Source: Caballeronia sp. dw_19
GTDB lineage: Bacteria > Pseudomonadota > Gammaproteobacteria > Burkholderiales > Burkholderiaceae
DNA length: 64,000 nt
Reading direction: 5' to 3'
NCBI RefSeq assembly: GCF_018449515.1
Contig: NZ_JAAVUQ010000007.1
Span: forward strand, 248,001-312,000
How positions within the stretch are numbered: position 1 is the stretch's first letter; every line of letters begins with the position of its first letter. The notes beneath the pieces are model-generated. The model was not told where the DNA came from. It searched no databases and was given only the letters and a program-made list of their open reading frames with translations. The translations under genes were made by a program, and so were the position numbers. This document shows, piece after piece, positions 9,205 through 18,724 of this stretch.

Positions 9205-11691
9205 TCAATGCCCCTTGAAGAGATTCATGATCTCCTGACGCTCGGCCGGGTTCACGCTGGGCGGAGGCACGCTCGGAGGCGTCATTCCGCCAGGACCGAC
9301 ACCGCCGACCGCATCGCTTGCACCTTCAATCGGATTCGCTGAATCCACACCGATGCTCGCGACAAAACCATTGCCCGGCGTCTTGTCGGCATAGAACAAT
9401 TCACCGTCGATACTCGTCAAACCATCGGGCATCGCCATGGATTGTTGCGGAACATTGGCAAGCGCCCGTTGCATGAATTCCACCCAGATCGGCAACGCAA
9501 GTTGCGCGCCAAACTCACGGCCGCCGAGCGACTTCGGCTGGTCGTAGCCCATCCACGCAATCGCCACGAGTTGATGCTGGTAACCCGCGAACCAGCCGTC
9601 CTTCGCGTCGTTGGTCGTACCGGTCTTGCCCTGCAGGTCGTTACGCTTGAGCACGTTGGTACCCGCGCCCGTCCCACCCGTCGCGACCGAATGCAGCAGG
9701 CTGTTCATGATGTACGCGTTGCGCGGTTCGAGCGTTTGCGGCGCATTGCTGCCGGCAATCAGCGGATTGGCACGCGAAATCACCGTGCCGTGGGCATCGG
9801 CTACTTCACCGATCAGGTACGGATTGATCCGCGAACCACCGTTGGCGAACACGGAATACCCACCCGCCAGTTGCAGCGGCGTGACGAGACCGGCGCCCAG
9901 CGCGAGCGGCAAGTACGGCGGGGTCTTGTCGGCATCGAAACCGAACTTCTGTGTGACGTAATCCTGCGCGTACTTCGTGCCGATGTACGAAAGGATCCGG
10001 ATCGACACGAGGTTCTTCGACTTCTGCAAGGCCGTGCGCATGGACATGGGACCATCGGGCTGGTCGTCGTCCTTCGGCTCCCATGCGTCGCCACCCGGCG
10101 TAGTCGGCGGGAAATACAGCGGTGCGTCGTTGATGATGGTTGCCGGTCCAAGACCCTTTTCCAGTGACGCGGAATAAATGAATGGCTTGAAGCTCGACCC
10201 CGGCTGGCGCCACGCTTGCGTGACATGATTGAACTTATTCTTGTTGTAATCGAAGCCGCCGACCAGCGCGCGAATCGCTCCGTCCTGCGGCACGAGCGAA
10301 ACCAGCGCGCCCTCGACTTGCGGCAACTGCGTGATGCTCCAGTTGCCCTTCGCGTCCTGCACCACGCGCACGATGGAACCCGGCTTGATCCGCACCGCCG
10401 CCGATGCATTGCTGCGCAAACCAGCTGCGACGAAACGCAAGCCGTCGCCGGTAACAGTCGCCGGATCGGCGTTGACGAACGTCACGACCACCTGCTTCGC
10501 ATTCACCGACGTCACCACGCCCGCGATCAGATCGCCGTTGTCGGGGTGATCGGCGAGCGCATCGTCAATCGCTTCGTCGCGGTCATCCTGGTTCGGCGGC
10601 AAATTGACGAACCCTTCCGGCCCGCGATACCCGTGGCGCCGCTCGTAATCCATCACGCCCTTGCGCACGGCGTTATACGCGGCTTCCTGATCGGCGGAAT
10701 CGATGGTCGTGGTCACTGAAAAGCCGCGCGTGTACGTGTCATCGCGGTATTGCGCGTACATCATCTGCCGCACCATTTCCGCCACATATTCGGCGTGCAC
10801 GCTGTATTCCGTGCCCGACACGCGTGCATGTATTTCTTCCGCGCTGGCCTGGTCGAATTGCGCTTGCGTGATGAAGTTCAAATCGAGCATGCGCTTCAGG
10901 ATATATTGCTGACGCACCTTCGCCCGCTTCGGATTGACAACCGGGTTATACGCCGATGGCGCCTTCGGCAAGCCTGCGAGCATCGCGCATTCGGCGAGGG
11001 TCAGGTCCTTGAGGTCCTTGCCGAAATACACCCGCGCCGCCGATGCAAACCCATACGCCCGCTCGCCCAGATAAATCTGGTTCATGTACAACTCGAGAAT
11101 CTGATCCTTGGTCAGCGCGCGTTCGATCTTGTAGGCAAGCAGCATTTCGTAGATCTTGCGCGTGTAGGTCTTCTCGCTTGAGAGGAAGAAGTTACGCGCG
11201 ACCTGCATGGTGATCGTGCTTGCGCCTTGCGACGCGCCGCCGTGCATGATGTCGCTCAAGCCCGCCCTCGCAATGCCGATGAAATCGACGCCGCCGTGCT
11301 CGTAGAAGCGGTAATCCTCGATCGCGAGGACAGCCTTCTTCATCTGGTCGGGGATCTCGTCGAAGCGCGCGATCCGGCGCCGCTCCTCGCCGAATTCGCC
11401 GATCAGCACGTGATCCGCGGTATAGATCCGCAACGGCACTTTCGGTTGATAGTCGGTCAGCGCATCGAGCGACGGCAGGTTCGGCCCCATCACCACCAGC
11501 GCATACCCGATGATCAGCGCGCCGATGATGGCCGCGACGGCGAACAGCCCGATGAACCACAACACGATGCGCAATACGATCGAGGGTCCGGCTGAAGACT
11601 TGGCGGTAGGTTGACGGTAACGATTGGGACCATCTTGATCCCGGTCATCGCGTGGAGCGTTCGAGGAATTCGGTCGTTTGATGATTGGCAT
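9205..11691 (-). CDS. mrcA: Class A penicillin-binding protein 1A (glycosyltransferase/transpeptidase)
   Basis: This 828-residue bifunctional enzyme polymerises and cross-links peptidoglycan in the periplasm. After a charged cytoplasmic tail (1-35) there is one membrane helix (about 38-68). The GT51 glycosyltransferase domain carries the catalytic AIEDYRFYEHGG motif (E125) and GASTITMQ. The transpeptidase has SSFK with nucleophile S499 and K502 and the KTGTTND motif further on. An OB-like insertion precedes the transpeptidase. A proline-rich tail ends the protein. In Burkholderiaceae one such gene normally sits beside pil genes; no pil genes are visible here, so this could be a second paralogue. 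It is monocistronic. Confidence 0.95.
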   Translation of the reverse strand: MPIIKRPNSSNAPRDDRDQDGPNRYRQPTAKSSAGPSIVLRIVLWFIGLFAVAAIIGALIIGYALVVMGPNLPSLDALTDYQPKVPLRIYTADHVLIGEFGEERRRIARFDEIPDQMKKAVLAIEDYRFYEHGGVDFIGIARAGLSDIMHGGASQGASTITMQVARNFFLSSEKTYTRKIYEMLLAYKIERALTKDQILELYMNQIYLGERAYGFASAARVYFGKDLKDLTLAECAMLAGLPKAPSAYNPVVNPKRAKVRQQYILKRMLDLNFITQAQFDQASAEEIHARVSGTEYSVHAEYVAEMVRQMMYAQYRDDTYTRGFSVTTTIDSADQEAAYNAVRKGVMDYERRHGYRGPEGFVNLPPNQDDRDEAIDDALADHPDNGDLIAGVVTSVNAKQVVVTFVNADPATVTGDGLRFVAAGLRSNASAAVRIKPGSIVRVVQDAKGNWSITQLPQVEGALVSLVPQDGAIRALVGGFDYNKNKFNHVTQAWRQPGSSFKPFIYSASLEKGLGPATIINDAPLYFPPTTPGGDAWEPKDDDQPDGPMSMRTALQKSKNLVSIRILSYIGTKYAQDYVTQKFGFDADKTPPYLPLALGAGLVTPLQLAGGYSVFANGGSRINPYLIGEVADAHGTVISRANPLIAGSNAPQTLEPRNAYIMNSLLHSVATGGTGAGTNVLKRNDLQGKTGTTNDAKDGWFAGYQHQLVAIAWMGYDQPKSLGGREFGAQLALPIWVEFMQRALANVPQQSMAMPDGLTSIDGELFYADKTPGNGFVASIGVDSANPIEGASDAVGGVGPGGMTPPSVPPPSVNPAERQEIMNLFKGH

Positions 11692-12338
11692 GACTTGGAT
11701 TGAACGGCGCGCCGCTAAGGCGCCCGGTGCGCAACGCCATGAAACCGCGTAACGATAAATGTTGGGGTGAGCGAAAGCCGTGGCCAGCTCCGCCGTGTAG
11801 CCGATGTGTAGCGCGGCGGTCTGATCGAACCATGGCAGCGCTCATATAAGCACTTCCATGGAAATGGTTCCAGACTGCTGCGTCGCGTGCCGTTGCCCCC
11901 GGACTGGCTGCGCGTTCCTGCGAATGGGCCGTTATCGCATTGTAAGAAAAACTGCAACACTGGCGGCCCCGCGCAGAATAACAGCGCATTTTAAAGAATT
12001 CGAGCGCCGAGCACCGGCAGTGACAGGATTTTTTTGTAAGTAAATCCCGTGTAATGGGCTGCTGTGACAGGCAAGGTCCGTCAAGGTGAGGCGTCCTGAT
12101 GCCATCGGGCGGCGGTAGCACCATTATCTCAATATTGCAAGCCGTTGATGCGGGTAGCGTCTGAAGCGCGGCTCGGGGAATGTGTCCGTGCGCCACGAGA
12201 AGTTGGCAAACCGATATGATGGAAACGTTGGTTGCGTGGTTTGGCGTACCGCCGCACACGCCAAAAGCGCATCAAATGGTGTTGCCCGTGTCGGACATCG
12301 ACCGTTCGGACTTGCCCAGCCCTGCTTGCGAGGCGCTC
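11692..12338. other. Non-coding region between mrcA and the RHH-like gene
   Basis: About 650 bases with no ORF that looks like a real gene; the open frames have biased, low-complexity translations typical of shadows. The first part should contain the mrcA promoter. The last part (from about 12216) is in frame with the downstream gene and could hold an upstream start for it. A GAGG at 12330-12333 supports the start at 12339. Confidence 0.5.
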
Positions 12339-12773
12339 ATGACTACCAAACCCAGCGAACGCATTGTTGTTTTTGTCACTCCGGCGCAGAAACTTGCGAT
12401 CACCAGCACCGCCAGCGGCCTTGGCGTCAGCGTCAGTGAACTCATGCGGCGCGCCGTATTGAGCTTCAACGCGACTAGCGAACAGGTGAAGGCAGCCAGT
12501 CTTGTGGACCGGCTGCGTGCGCCGAAAACACCCGACCCTCTGAATGTTGCGCTGCGGCAAGTTGCTGAACGGGCTGCCGCGCGCGAGGCCCGGGACGCCG
12601 CGCAGGTCGCCAAAGTGGCCAGCAAACGCACGTTGGCCGCCGAAGGACCTAAGCCTTTGAGCACGCTTGAACCGGAAACAGACGACCTCCTGTCGCAAAC
12701 CTGCAATTCCGGGGAAGACCTGAGTGCGTCGGATGAATCGGACGAAGACGCATCGTTTTCCGGGCGCTCCTGA
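12339..12773 (+). CDS. Hypothetical protein with a ribbon-helix-helix-like N-terminus and acidic tail
   Basis: ATG 12339 is chosen because GAGG lies six bases upstream; starts at 12216/12219 are possible in the same frame. The 144-residue product begins MTTKPSERIVVFVTPAQK, a beta strand followed by two helices (LAITSTASGLGVSVSELMRRAV), the pattern of RHH regulators or antitoxins. A middle alanine/arginine-rich helix (RQVAERAAAREARDAA) follows, and the C-terminus is strongly acidic and serine-rich (SGEDLSASDESDEDAS). No toxin gene is adjacent. It may bind DNA or act as a nucleoid-associated protein; this is inference only. Confidence 0.5.
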   Translation: MTTKPSERIVVFVTPAQKLAITSTASGLGVSVSELMRRAVLSFNATSEQVKAASLVDRLRAPKTPDPLNVALRQVAERAAAREARDAAQVAKVASKRTLAAEGPKPLSTLEPETDDLLSQTCNSGEDLSASDESDEDASFSGRS

Positions 12774-12862
12774 AAAATCGGCTCGGCAAGCCGGCTCTGC
12801 TCAGTCGAGAGGGATCGCACGAGTGGTAATAGCAATCGCAACGGTCGAAGCGATTGCTATTG

Positions 12863-13178
12863 CTACCCTGCACGCACGCCTATGGGCACGAGTGCCGTGC
12901 TCCAGCCTTTTGGCGTGACGAGGCTGGTGAGGTCATACGTGGCATACCCGACGATACCGAACACCGTTCCGTTCACCAGTCCGCGCATGGCGCGCTGGCC
13001 CGGTAACGCCCGGCCGGCTATGTCGATCACATAGAAACCGCCGCCGCGCCGAGGTGGGTTTCGAGAATAACGATTCACCTATCTTCCGCTGATACAAATT
13101 CGGTGAAATCACGCCACGCCCGAGGGTATCGAGGATAAGAAAAACAACTGCTGTAACGATAAACGCAACGATAAGCAT
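12863..13178 (-). pseudogene. Decayed DUF2177-type membrane protein gene
   Basis: Two overlapping minus-strand frames each hold one half of a DUF2177-like protein. The upstream frame (start 13178) gives MLIVAFIVTAVVFLILDTLG followed by GVISPNLYQRKIGESLF and then becomes nonsense. The other frame then picks up GGGFYVIDIAGRALP and VNGTVFGIVGYATYDLTSLV with TPKGWS, which are family signatures. A frameshift near 13065 separates them, and the protein stops short of the last membrane segments. Together this indicates an inactivated gene. The intact family encodes small inner-membrane proteins of unknown function. A sequencing error could explain the frameshift but not easily the shortened end. Confidence 0.7.
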
Positions 13179-13572
13179 CTTCGACGTGGCCGATTCGTTC
13201 TCAATTCCTTCAAAAACTTGAATTTCCGCGGCGGCACTCGCTAAATCAACCGCATGGTGTACCGTTAAGATAAAGCCGTTAAGCCCGGTTTAAGTCGTTG
13301 CATGGTTTAATAACCCGGGCAAAATCTGGACGCTGCGCGCACGAAAGCATGAGTAACAAGGTTCATGCACCGTCAGCCAAACCCGCTTTTAATGCGCGGA
13401 TTCCCGCTTCGCAACAAAGTGTATCGGCGAGCTTGTAATCCGTGCGCCCGGCCCGATTTATCCGACGCGCGACGCCGTGGGCGCCGCGCTTAATCAAACG
13501 TTGGCGAACATTCACAGAATGTTCATCGAACGTTGCTGCCTGGCAGCCGACTTCATTTCCAGGAGGAAACTC
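13179..13572. other. Intergenic region upstream of the pspA-like gene
   Basis: No gene is supported here. An imperfect inverted repeat GCCCGGTT...AACCCGGGC lies near 13280-13320. The end of the region contains AGGAGG (13561-13566), the ribosome binding site of the PspA gene. Confidence 0.45.
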
Positions 13573-14253
13573 ATGTCGCTTTTGGATTCCATCTCGCGCA
13601 CCGTCAAGGGCCTGCTGAACGACGCCGCCGACACCGTGCAGGACCCGTCGCGGGACGCTCGCCAGATCGTGCGCGAACTCGACGACAGCATCGCGAAGGC
13701 CGAGAACTCGCTGATCGAAATCGAGGCGCAGGTCGCCACGCAACAAAGCAAGCGCGATGTTGCCGCCGAAAAGGCGAAGAAGTACGAAGACGGAGCCAAG
13801 CGCGCGCTGCAAAGCGGCGACGAAGCCCTTGCCCGCGAAGCGCTGGGTGCGCAGGCAAACGCCGAAACTGAACGCGATGCACTGGCCGCCGAGTTGGTGA
13901 CCCTGGTGCCGTCGGTGGATCATTTGAAGCAGCAGATCAACGACATGCGCCAGCGGCGCAACGAGCTCAACTCGCGTTCGAACATCCTTCAGGCCAAGCA
14001 GCAGATTGCAACGGCGAAAGATGTCGCGGCGACGGCGCTGGGCGGGATCGGCGGGAAGAACCTGTCGGAAGACTTTCAGAAGCTGGAAGACAAGGTCCAG
14101 CTATCGAATGCCCGCTCGGATGCACGGCTGAACTCGGCTGATGAGAAGAGCGGCAAGGGGCTCGAAGACAAACTCGCGGCGCTCACGCGTGGCCCGTCTG
14201 TCGAAGACCGCCTGGAAGCACTCAAGAAACAGATCAACACGCCGGCGCAGTAA
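13573..14253 (+). CDS. PspA/IM30 family membrane-stress protein
   Basis: The start ATG 13573 has a near-perfect AGGAGG six bases upstream. The 226-residue product is almost wholly coiled coil. It begins with the amphipathic MSLLDSISRTVKGLLNDAAD helix and the PSRDARQIVRELDDSIAKAE segment typical of the family. PspA/IM30 proteins assemble into ESCRT-III-like rods on the inner membrane and protect it from leakage. No pspBC or PspF genes are adjacent; instead a TPR/glycine-rich membrane protein follows 263 bases downstream on the same strand, which may be a functional partner. This fits the shorter PspA variants found in beta-proteobacteria rather than the E. coli psp operon. Confidence 0.88.
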   Translation: MSLLDSISRTVKGLLNDAADTVQDPSRDARQIVRELDDSIAKAENSLIEIEAQVATQQSKRDVAAEKAKKYEDGAKRALQSGDEALAREALGAQANAETERDALAAELVTLVPSVDHLKQQINDMRQRRNELNSRSNILQAKQQIATAKDVAATALGGIGGKNLSEDFQKLEDKVQLSNARSDARLNSADEKSGKGLEDKLAALTRGPSVEDRLEALKKQINTPAQ

Positions 14254-14516
14254 AGTCTCGCTTAAACCGATACGCAAGCCGGCGCGAAGGTTTTGCGCCG
14301 GCCGGTGAATAAGCAGGATCAAGGGCGGGACCAAGGCTTGCGCCCTTCGGGGCGAACGCCTGACAGCGTGAACCGGCAATGAGGGCAACCTCAAGTCTGG
14401 GCGCGGTCAAAGGCGCAGTGAACAGCGCAATACGGCGGTTCGCTGCGAGCAGCATTGGGGAATTGCATCGAAATGTCGCATGGAATGGAGACGGGTGCGA
14501 ACGCCCCGGTCCGCAA

Positions 14517-15713
14517 ATGAAAAAATATGTGATGGCTGTAGTTGCATCGCTGATGCTGGTTTCGGCAACGGCCTTCGCTGCTGTGCCAAGCGCCGGCCAG
14601 ATCGAGCAGTCGATGACGCAAGGCAACTGGAGCCAGGCTGACGCCCAGTTGAACGAAGTGCTGCAGGCGCATCCGAACAATGCGAAGGCGCACTATTTGT
14701 ACGCGCAAGTGCTCGACCGCGAAGGCCGTTCTTCCGACGCGCTCGCTCAGGTTCAACAAGCGCGCACGCTCGACCCTGCCATTAAATTCACCGATCCGTC
14801 GCGCTTCAACGCGATGGAAGCGCGCATCCGCTCGGATGCGAACCGGGTGAATTCATCGGCTAATACATCTAATACGTCTAACTCGACGTCTACCTCGGTC
14901 ACGCGCAATCCGTTCAATCAAGGCGCCGTGGCGGCTTCAGAAAGACATGGGCCTTCAATGGGCATGTGGGCATTGCTCGCGGTCCTGTTCGTCGGGATTG
15001 CGCTGGTGCTGCGCTGGGGTCTGAAACGCGCGCGTTCGAACGACGACGGCCAGGCCGACGCCGATCGCCGCACGCAACTCAAGCGCGCGACCGAACTGCT
15101 CAATGACGTCCGGTCGCTGAAGCTCGACGTGCGTTTGTCGACGCAACCGGGGCACGAAGCGATGCTTCAGGAAGTCGAGGGCATCGAAACGCAGCTTCGC
15201 CAGATGGTCGAAGCGCTGTCCAATTCGAAAAATCCGGTCCCGCCCTACGCGATCGAAGATCTGGCGAACCAGATCGACAGCGTGCGAGCCCGTTCGGAAG
15301 GCCGGCCCGATCCGCGCACGACCGCGGCCCCGGCAAGCGCCGACGGCCAGTCAGTTTATGCGCAGGAAGCCGAGCGGTTTGGGCGCAATCCGCAAGGGCA
15401 GCCGCCCTATTCGCCTTATCCGCAACAACAGCCGCCGGTCATCGTGCAGCAAGGCGGTGGTTTTGGTGGCGGCATGGGCGGATTGCTGACGGGCGTGTTG
15501 CTCGGCGAGGCGATGTCCGGCGGCAACCGTGAGCGCGTGATCGAACGTGAAGTGCCGGTCGATGACGACGAATTGCGCCGTCGTCGCGGTAATGACGACA
15601 ACAACAATGGTGGCGGACTCGATTTCGGTAACGGCTCGAACGACTGGAGCGACAATGGCGGCGGCGGCGTCGATGTGGGCAGTAACGATTCCGGCAACTG
15701 GGACAACTCCTGA
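14517..15713 (+). CDS. TPR protein with one membrane helix and a glycine-rich acidic tail
   Basis: The frame is open from 14379, but ATG 14517 begins a clean signal peptide (MKKYVMAVVASLMLVSATAFA), giving 398 residues. A periplasmic tetratricopeptide-like segment (28-90: QGNWSQADAQLNEVLQAHP, SSDALAQVQQARTLDP) is followed by a Ser/Asn/Thr linker, a membrane helix (about 149-168) and a cytoplasmic helical region. The tail has a glycine-rich, hydrophobic GGGFGGGMGGLLTGVLLGEA stretch and ends in Asn/Asp/Gly repeats. No enzyme motif is seen. The pairing with PspA suggests a membrane-integrity role, by inference only. A strong terminator follows. Confidence 0.75.
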   Translation: MKKYVMAVVASLMLVSATAFAAVPSAGQIEQSMTQGNWSQADAQLNEVLQAHPNNAKAHYLYAQVLDREGRSSDALAQVQQARTLDPAIKFTDPSRFNAMEARIRSDANRVNSSANTSNTSNSTSTSVTRNPFNQGAVAASERHGPSMGMWALLAVLFVGIALVLRWGLKRARSNDDGQADADRRTQLKRATELLNDVRSLKLDVRLSTQPGHEAMLQEVEGIETQLRQMVEALSNSKNPVPPYAIEDLANQIDSVRARSEGRPDPRTTAAPASADGQSVYAQEAERFGRNPQGQPPYSPYPQQQPPVIVQQGGGFGGGMGGLLTGVLLGEAMSGGNRERVIEREVPVDDDELRRRRGNDDNNNGGGLDFGNGSNDWSDNGGGGVDVGSNDSGNWDNS

Positions 15714-15739
15714 ACCGACTGCAGGCTGAATGTTAAAAA

Positions 15740-15778
15740 GCTCCGAACGAATCTGATTGATTCGTTCGGAGCTTTTTT
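15740..15778 (+). terminator. Rho-independent terminator
   Basis: GCTCCGAACGAATC, loop TGATT, GATTCGTTCGGAGC, then six T (15773-15778). It ends the pspA-TPR unit. Confidence 0.93.
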
Positions 15779-15811
15779 ATTAGCACCGTAAATCTGTCGA
15801 AGAGCGGGTCC

Positions 15812-15931
15812 TCATCCGCCCCCGAGAAAGCGCAGCAACGCCCACAGGAATTTGAAGAATCCCACTACAAATTCCCAGATGCGCTCGAGTTGATCCCAGT
15901 TCGCGACACGCATGAGTGCCTCGAAAATCAT
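15812..15931 (-). CDS. Possible small amphipathic membrane peptide (39 residues)
   Basis: From ATG 15929-15931 the peptide starts MIFEALMRVANWDQ and ends with an aromatic, hydrophobic helix (WEFVVGFFKFLWALLRFLGGG) before TGA. The frame is open up to 15997. It has no clear ribosome binding site. The composition resembles small membrane peptides, but chance cannot be excluded. Confidence 0.3.
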   Translation of the reverse strand: MIFEALMRVANWDQLERIWEFVVGFFKFLWALLRFLGGG

Positions 15932-16074
15932 GTCGACTGGGTGCGCTGCACGATGCGCTGCGATGCGGATGAAAACGATGGGTGGCAATGTAAGCAAAAC
16001 AGCGAGTCAAGGTTCATGACCCGCATGATAGCCGTTACAAATCACTGCCGTAGATAACGTCCCTTTACGTCCCC

Positions 16075-18273
16075 TTACGCCGCGTTACCGCTTTCTGGCT
16101 CGATTTCGTCGGTAAGCGCTTCTTCCAGCCGCTTGAAGATCCGCTTGGTGGCGCCTCGGGCATGCAGCGCGAATAAAAGCAGCGATCGTCCGGTTACCTG
16201 GTAGGTCGCGCCCGAATCGAAGTCTTCAAGCTCTTCGCGGATCGGCGCATTGGTGTCGATCAGGCAACTCCACTGATCGCTGCCGGGAATCTCGGGCAAC
16301 GTCAGGTCCACCACATCGTGATGCGCATTGATCACGATCAGCAGCGTGGCATCCGATGCGGGACGGCGAATGCCCGTTGCCTGCGCGCGGCCGTCGATCA
16401 CGAGCCCAAAGCAGCGCATCGACGGATCGTCCCATTGTTCCGGCGTCAGTTCCTCGCCCGATGGGCTCAGCCATTTCACGTCGCAGAGTTGCAGGTCTTC
16501 GTGGAACTCGCCCGTCAGGAAACGCCCGCGACGCAGCACCGGCAACGTGTGCCGCAAGGTCGTGAGCTTGCGCACGAAGTCGTTCAGCGCACGGCCGTCG
16601 TCGTCGATGTCCCAGTTGACCCAACTGATGTCGCCGTCCTGGCAATACGCGTTGTTGTTGCCCTGTTGCGTGCGGCCGAATTCATCGCCGGCAAGGATCA
16701 TCGGCGTGCCTTGCGAGAACAGCAAGGTCGCCAGCATGTTGCGTTTCTGGCGTTCACGCAGTGCGCGGATTTCGGGGTCGTCGGTCGGACCTTCCGCACC
16801 GCAATTCCACGAGCGGTTGTCGGAGCTGCCGTCCTTGTTGTCTTCGCCGTTTGCCTCATTGTGCTTCTCGTTGTACGAGACGAGGTCGTTCAGCGTAAAA
16901 CCGTCGTGCGCCGTGATGAAGTTCACGCTCGCCCACGGACGGCGGCCGCGATGGTTGAATTTATCGCCGGAACCGGTGATACGCGTAGCCAGCTCCGCCG
17001 CCACGCCCTCCTCACCCTTCCAGAACTCGCGCACGGTATCGCGGAATTTGTCGTTCCACTCGGCCCAGCCCGGCGGGAAACCACCGACCTGATATCCGCC
17101 GGGACCGCAATCCCAAGGCTCGGCGATCAGCTTCACGCTGGAGAGGATCGGGTCCTGGCGGCAACTGTCGAGGAACCCGCCGCCTTCGTCGAAACCATAC
17201 GTCTCGCGGCCGAGGATAGTGGCAAGATCAAAGCGGAAACCGTCCACGTTCATCTCGGTGACCCAGTAGCGCAGGCTGTCGGTGACCATCTGCAGCACGC
17301 GCGGGTGCGACAGGTTGAGCGTATTGCCCGTGCCGGTATCGTTGATGTAATAACGCTTGTCGTCGGGCAACCGATAGTACGAAGCATTGTCGATACCCTT
17401 GAACGACAGCGTCGGCCCGCGCTCGTTGCCTTCGGCGGTGTGGTTGTAGACCACGTCGAGAATGATCTCGAGGCCGGCTTCGTGGAAGCGGTCGATCATC
17501 TGCTTGAGTTCCGCGACCGCGCCCGGGCCTTGCGCAAAGAAACGCGGATCGGCGGCGAAAAAGCCGATCGTGTTGTAGCCCCAGTAGTTGGTGAGACCCT
17601 GGTCGGTGAGATGGCTGTCGTCCACGAACGCTTGAATGGGCAGCAATTCAACCGATGTCACCCCCAGGCTCTTGATGTGCTCGATCACTTCCTTCGTGCC
17701 CAATCCCTCGAATGTGCCGCGCAAATGCTCGGGTACAGCCGGGTGGCGTTTTGTGTAACCGCGCACGTGGGTTTCGTAGAAGATGGTCTGTTCCCAAGGG
17801 ACGCGAACGCGCGTCGGGTGGACCCACGAAAAGCTCTGGTCGACCACCTGGCACTTTTGCACGAACGGCGCGCTGTCGCGTTCGTCGAACGTGAGGTCGT
17901 CGCCGTCCGCATTCAGCGTGTAGCCGAATACCGCCGGGTCCCACTTCAGCTCACCCACGTGCGCCTTCGCGTACGGGTCGAGCAACAGCTTGTTCGGATT
18001 GAAACGATGCCCGTTCTCCGGCTCATAAGGACCATGCACGCGATACCCATAGACCGCGCCCGGTTTCAAACCGAATAGATAAACGTGGAAAACTTCATCG
18101 GTATATTCAGGCAATTCGATGCGTTCCAGTTCCTTCTCGCCGGTGTCATCGAAGAGGCACAGCTCGACTTTCGTGGCGTTTGCGGAGAACAGGGCGAAAT
18201 TGACGCCCTCGCCATCCCACGTCGCGCCCAAGGGAAACGGCGAGCCTTCGGCAATGCGGATATCGTGTGCCAT
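16075..18273 (-). CDS. glgX: Glycogen debranching enzyme GlgX
   Basis: The ATG at 18271-18273 is preferred over an upstream in-frame TTG; it gives 732 residues starting MAHDIRIAEGSPFPLGATWD, matching the family N-terminus. The protein has an N-terminal CBM48-like domain (GEGVNFALFSANATKVELCL), then a GH13 barrel with the expected motifs: ILDVVYNHTAEG, DGFRFDLAT with the nucleophile Asp, LIAEPWDCGPGGYQVG with the acid Glu, and NFITAHDGFTL. GlgX hydrolyses the alpha-1,6 branches of phosphorylase-limit glycogen. No other glg genes are adjacent in the window, so it may act with a distant cluster or in maltodextrin/trehalose metabolism. Confidence 0.95.
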   Translation of the reverse strand: MAHDIRIAEGSPFPLGATWDGEGVNFALFSANATKVELCLFDDTGEKELERIELPEYTDEVFHVYLFGLKPGAVYGYRVHGPYEPENGHRFNPNKLLLDPYAKAHVGELKWDPAVFGYTLNADGDDLTFDERDSAPFVQKCQVVDQSFSWVHPTRVRVPWEQTIFYETHVRGYTKRHPAVPEHLRGTFEGLGTKEVIEHIKSLGVTSVELLPIQAFVDDSHLTDQGLTNYWGYNTIGFFAADPRFFAQGPGAVAELKQMIDRFHEAGLEIILDVVYNHTAEGNERGPTLSFKGIDNASYYRLPDDKRYYINDTGTGNTLNLSHPRVLQMVTDSLRYWVTEMNVDGFRFDLATILGRETYGFDEGGGFLDSCRQDPILSSVKLIAEPWDCGPGGYQVGGFPPGWAEWNDKFRDTVREFWKGEEGVAAELATRITGSGDKFNHRGRRPWASVNFITAHDGFTLNDLVSYNEKHNEANGEDNKDGSSDNRSWNCGAEGPTDDPEIRALRERQKRNMLATLLFSQGTPMILAGDEFGRTQQGNNNAYCQDGDISWVNWDIDDDGRALNDFVRKLTTLRHTLPVLRRGRFLTGEFHEDLQLCDVKWLSPSGEELTPEQWDDPSMRCFGLVIDGRAQATGIRRPASDATLLIVINAHHDVVDLTLPEIPGSDQWSCLIDTNAPIREELEDFDSGATYQVTGRSLLLFALHARGATKRIFKRLEEALTDEIEPESGNAA

Positions 18274-18724
18274 GTATACGGGTGTCCAGGTGTTGGATGC
18301 TTCAATCAATATGTGATGATGCTTCAATGCGCCGAGCCGTTAGCGGATTGACGAGTCAATAGTGAGTCATTGGATCGTCGGCCGGGATCGGACGACAGAT
18401 TCCTGGCGCCATGAGTGCACCGTCATCCGGAGTTCACGGGCAGAAGAAACAGCATGTTTCGTGCCTATTGCGAAGCGTCCTTTTCGGACAGCTTTTGGCG
18501 GGTGCTGCGGTGCGGTATTGGTCTGATGTCGAGGGCTTCACACTGGCGGGCCGGATGAAGAACCCGCCGCCCCTGTGCTGACGGAACCCTGGCCTGGACG
18601 ATAACGCTGCTGGCGTGCATCGTGCTCATGCGTTTCACCACGCGTCCGGCCTATCCGGCCCGGCCAGGAGCGTTCGTGAAATCGCTCACGCCTTACGCTA
18701 TCGATCAACCCGAGGAAAGCTGTC
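18274..18724. other. Divergent promoter region between glgX and the DUF2252 gene
   Basis: About 450 bases without a supported gene. Open frames here are shadows. The region should hold promoters for both divergent genes. GAGGAAA at 18712-18718 is the ribosome binding site of the DUF2252 gene. Confidence 0.45.

Noticed and set aside
12339..12773. Toxin-antitoxin pair
   Set aside because: No toxin-like gene within 1 kb on either strand; the downstream frame is a decayed DUF2177 gene.
16318..18078. 586-codon plus-strand frame opposite glgX
   Set aside because: It is an antisense shadow of a clear GlgX gene with all GH13 motifs; composition is Arg/Val-rich as expected for antisense frames in high-GC DNA.
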